Below are positions 20,452 to 21,345 of a DNA stretch of 21,345 nt, piece by piece. Origin of the DNA: an uncultured Ruminococcus sp. (GTDB lineage Bacteria > Bacillota > Clostridia > Oscillospirales > Ruminococcaceae). Location: assembly GCA_937898375.1 (NCBI GenBank), contig CALEJX010000514.1, positions 1 to 21,345 of the forward strand. The letters run 5' to 3'. Each line of letters begins with the position of its first letter. Positions within the stretch are counted from its first letter, which is position 1. The notes beneath the pieces are model-generated. The model did no database searches. It saw only the letters and a program-made list of their open reading frames with translations, and was not told the origin of the DNA. The position numbers and the translations under genes are program-made.

Positions 20452-21345
20452 TTGGCAGGTTCAAGCAGAAGCGATATTATCTCGGTGCTCAAAAGCGAGA
20501 TAGCTGACTTTGAGGCGAAAACTCAGGTCAACGAAACAGGCAGGATAATATCCATAAATGACGGTATCGTAAATATTTACGGTCTTAATCACGCAATGTA
20601 CGGTGAGCTTGTTGAATTTGAAACAGGCGTTAAAGGAATAGTTCAGAATGTGGAGAGAAAAACTCTCGGCTGCGTTCTTCTTGGCTCTGACCATGGTCTT
20701 ACAGAAGGCTCAAAGGTAGTCAGAACAAAGAAAAGGGCAGGCGTCGGCGTTGGCGAAAAGCTTCTGGGCAGAGTTGTTGACGCTTTGGGCGCTCCTATCG
20801 ATGGCATGGGCGAGATAGAGTATGACGATTATTACCCTATCGAGCGTGAAGCCGCAGGCGTTTGCGACAGAAAGTCTGTTACAGTTCCGCTGGAAACAGG
20901 TATTCTTTCTATCGACTCCATGTTCCCTATCGGCAGAGGTCAGCGTGAGCTTATCATCGGCGACCGTCAGACAGGTAAAACTTCCATTGCTCTTGATACC
21001 ATTCTTAACCAAAAGGGCAAGGATATGATATGCGTATATGTGGCTATCGGACAGAAAGCTTCCACAATTGCAAAGTTCGTTGAGGATCTTAAAAAACACG
21101 GTGCTATGGATTACACCATAGTTGTAACGGCTATGGCGAGCGACCTTGCGCCTTTGCAGTACATATGCCCATACGCAGGCACGGCAATGGCTGAATATTT
21201 CATGGATAAGGGCAAGGACGTTCTTATAGTATATGATGACCTTTCAAAGCACGCAGTTGCATACAGAGCAATGAGCTTGCTTCTGAAACGTTCTCCTGGA
21301 CGTGAGGCTTACCCTGGAGATGTATTCTATCTTCATTCAAGACTT
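20452..21345 (+). CDS. atpA: ATP synthase F1 subunit alpha, C-terminus beyond window edge
   Basis: The frame is open for 298 codons to the right edge without a stop; the full protein should be about 500 aa. The Walker A motif GDRQTGKT is at 170-177, as expected for alpha, and DDLSKHAVAYRAMSLLL and PGREAYPGDVFYLHSRL match the alpha family. I choose TTG at 20452 as start because GGAGG lies 8 nt upstream. An in-frame GTG at 20443 overlaps that site and is unlikely. The gene follows atpH by 5 bp, so atpG, atpD and atpC are expected next. Confidence 0.95.
   Translation, partial: MAGSSRSDIISVLKSEIADFEAKTQVNETGRIISINDGIVNIYGLNHAMYGELVEFETGVKGIVQNVERKTLGCVLLGSDHGLTEGSKVVRTKKRAGVGVGEKLLGRVVDALGAPIDGMGEIEYDDYYPIEREAAGVCDRKSVTVPLETGILSIDSMFPIGRGQRELIIGDRQTGKTSIALDTILNQKGKDMICVYVAIGQKASTIAKFVEDLKKHGAMDYTIVVTAMASDLAPLQYICPYAGTAMAEYFMDKGKDVLIVYDDLSKHAVAYRAMSLLLKRSPGREAYPGDVFYLHSRL

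Overview
The window looks like a chromosomal segment of a gut or rumen clostridium of the Ruminococcaceae/Oscillospiraceae, probably Ruminococcus-like. I judge this from a Gram-positive sortase-type sorting signal, a secreted GH5 cellulase, strong AGGAGG-type ribosome binding sites, and the Firmicutes-style trmK/nif3 pairing. No taxonomic search was possible. There are no transposases, phage genes, CRISPR arrays or rRNA/tRNA genes.

Left part (1-3892). A minus-strand unit holds an incomplete exported protein at the edge and a 684-aa sortase-anchored beta-propeller surface protein. Its 5' leader (2627-2934) contains a promoter, a cobalamin riboswitch aptamer and an intrinsic terminator. This makes the surface protein a candidate corrinoid-acquisition component. 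Next comes a 56-aa ribbon-helix-helix protein, divergent from a membrane protein with a PH-like fold. A perfect 15-bp-arm palindrome overlaps the -35 box of the shared control region.

Housekeeping block (3939-9182, minus strand): rqcH (ribosome quality control), nif3, a small membrane protein, trmK, a DUF1858 protein and an MntE-like cation diffusion facilitator. A lipoprotein-type GH5 endoglucanase follows on the plus strand (9498-10775) with its own promoter and terminator.

Sulfur block (10980-15813). An eight-gene minus-strand operon encodes MetY, a siroheme/ferredoxin sulfite-reductase-like protein, a TusA-like protein, a thioredoxin, a ThiS-like sulfur carrier ending Gly-Gly-Gly-Gln, an E1-like adenylyltransferase and a JAMM peptidase (seven genes), and it is divergent from an Rrf2 regulator gene that completes the locus. 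The set matches the protein-thiocarboxylate homocysteine pathway described in Wolinella succinogenes (HcyS/HcyF/HcyD/MetY/Sir), with TusA and thioredoxin added. An identical 13-nt box sits in both divergent promoters, exactly 100 bp apart. trxB, just downstream of the Rrf2 gene, could supply reduced thioredoxin.

Right part (17033-21345). A LysR regulator is divergent from an F1Fo ATP synthase operon (atpB, two tandem nearly identical atpE genes, atpF, atpH, and atpA running off the edge). Four copies of a dispersed palindromic repeat (core GGGCGAAC/GTTCGCCC or a variant) occupy intergenic gaps.
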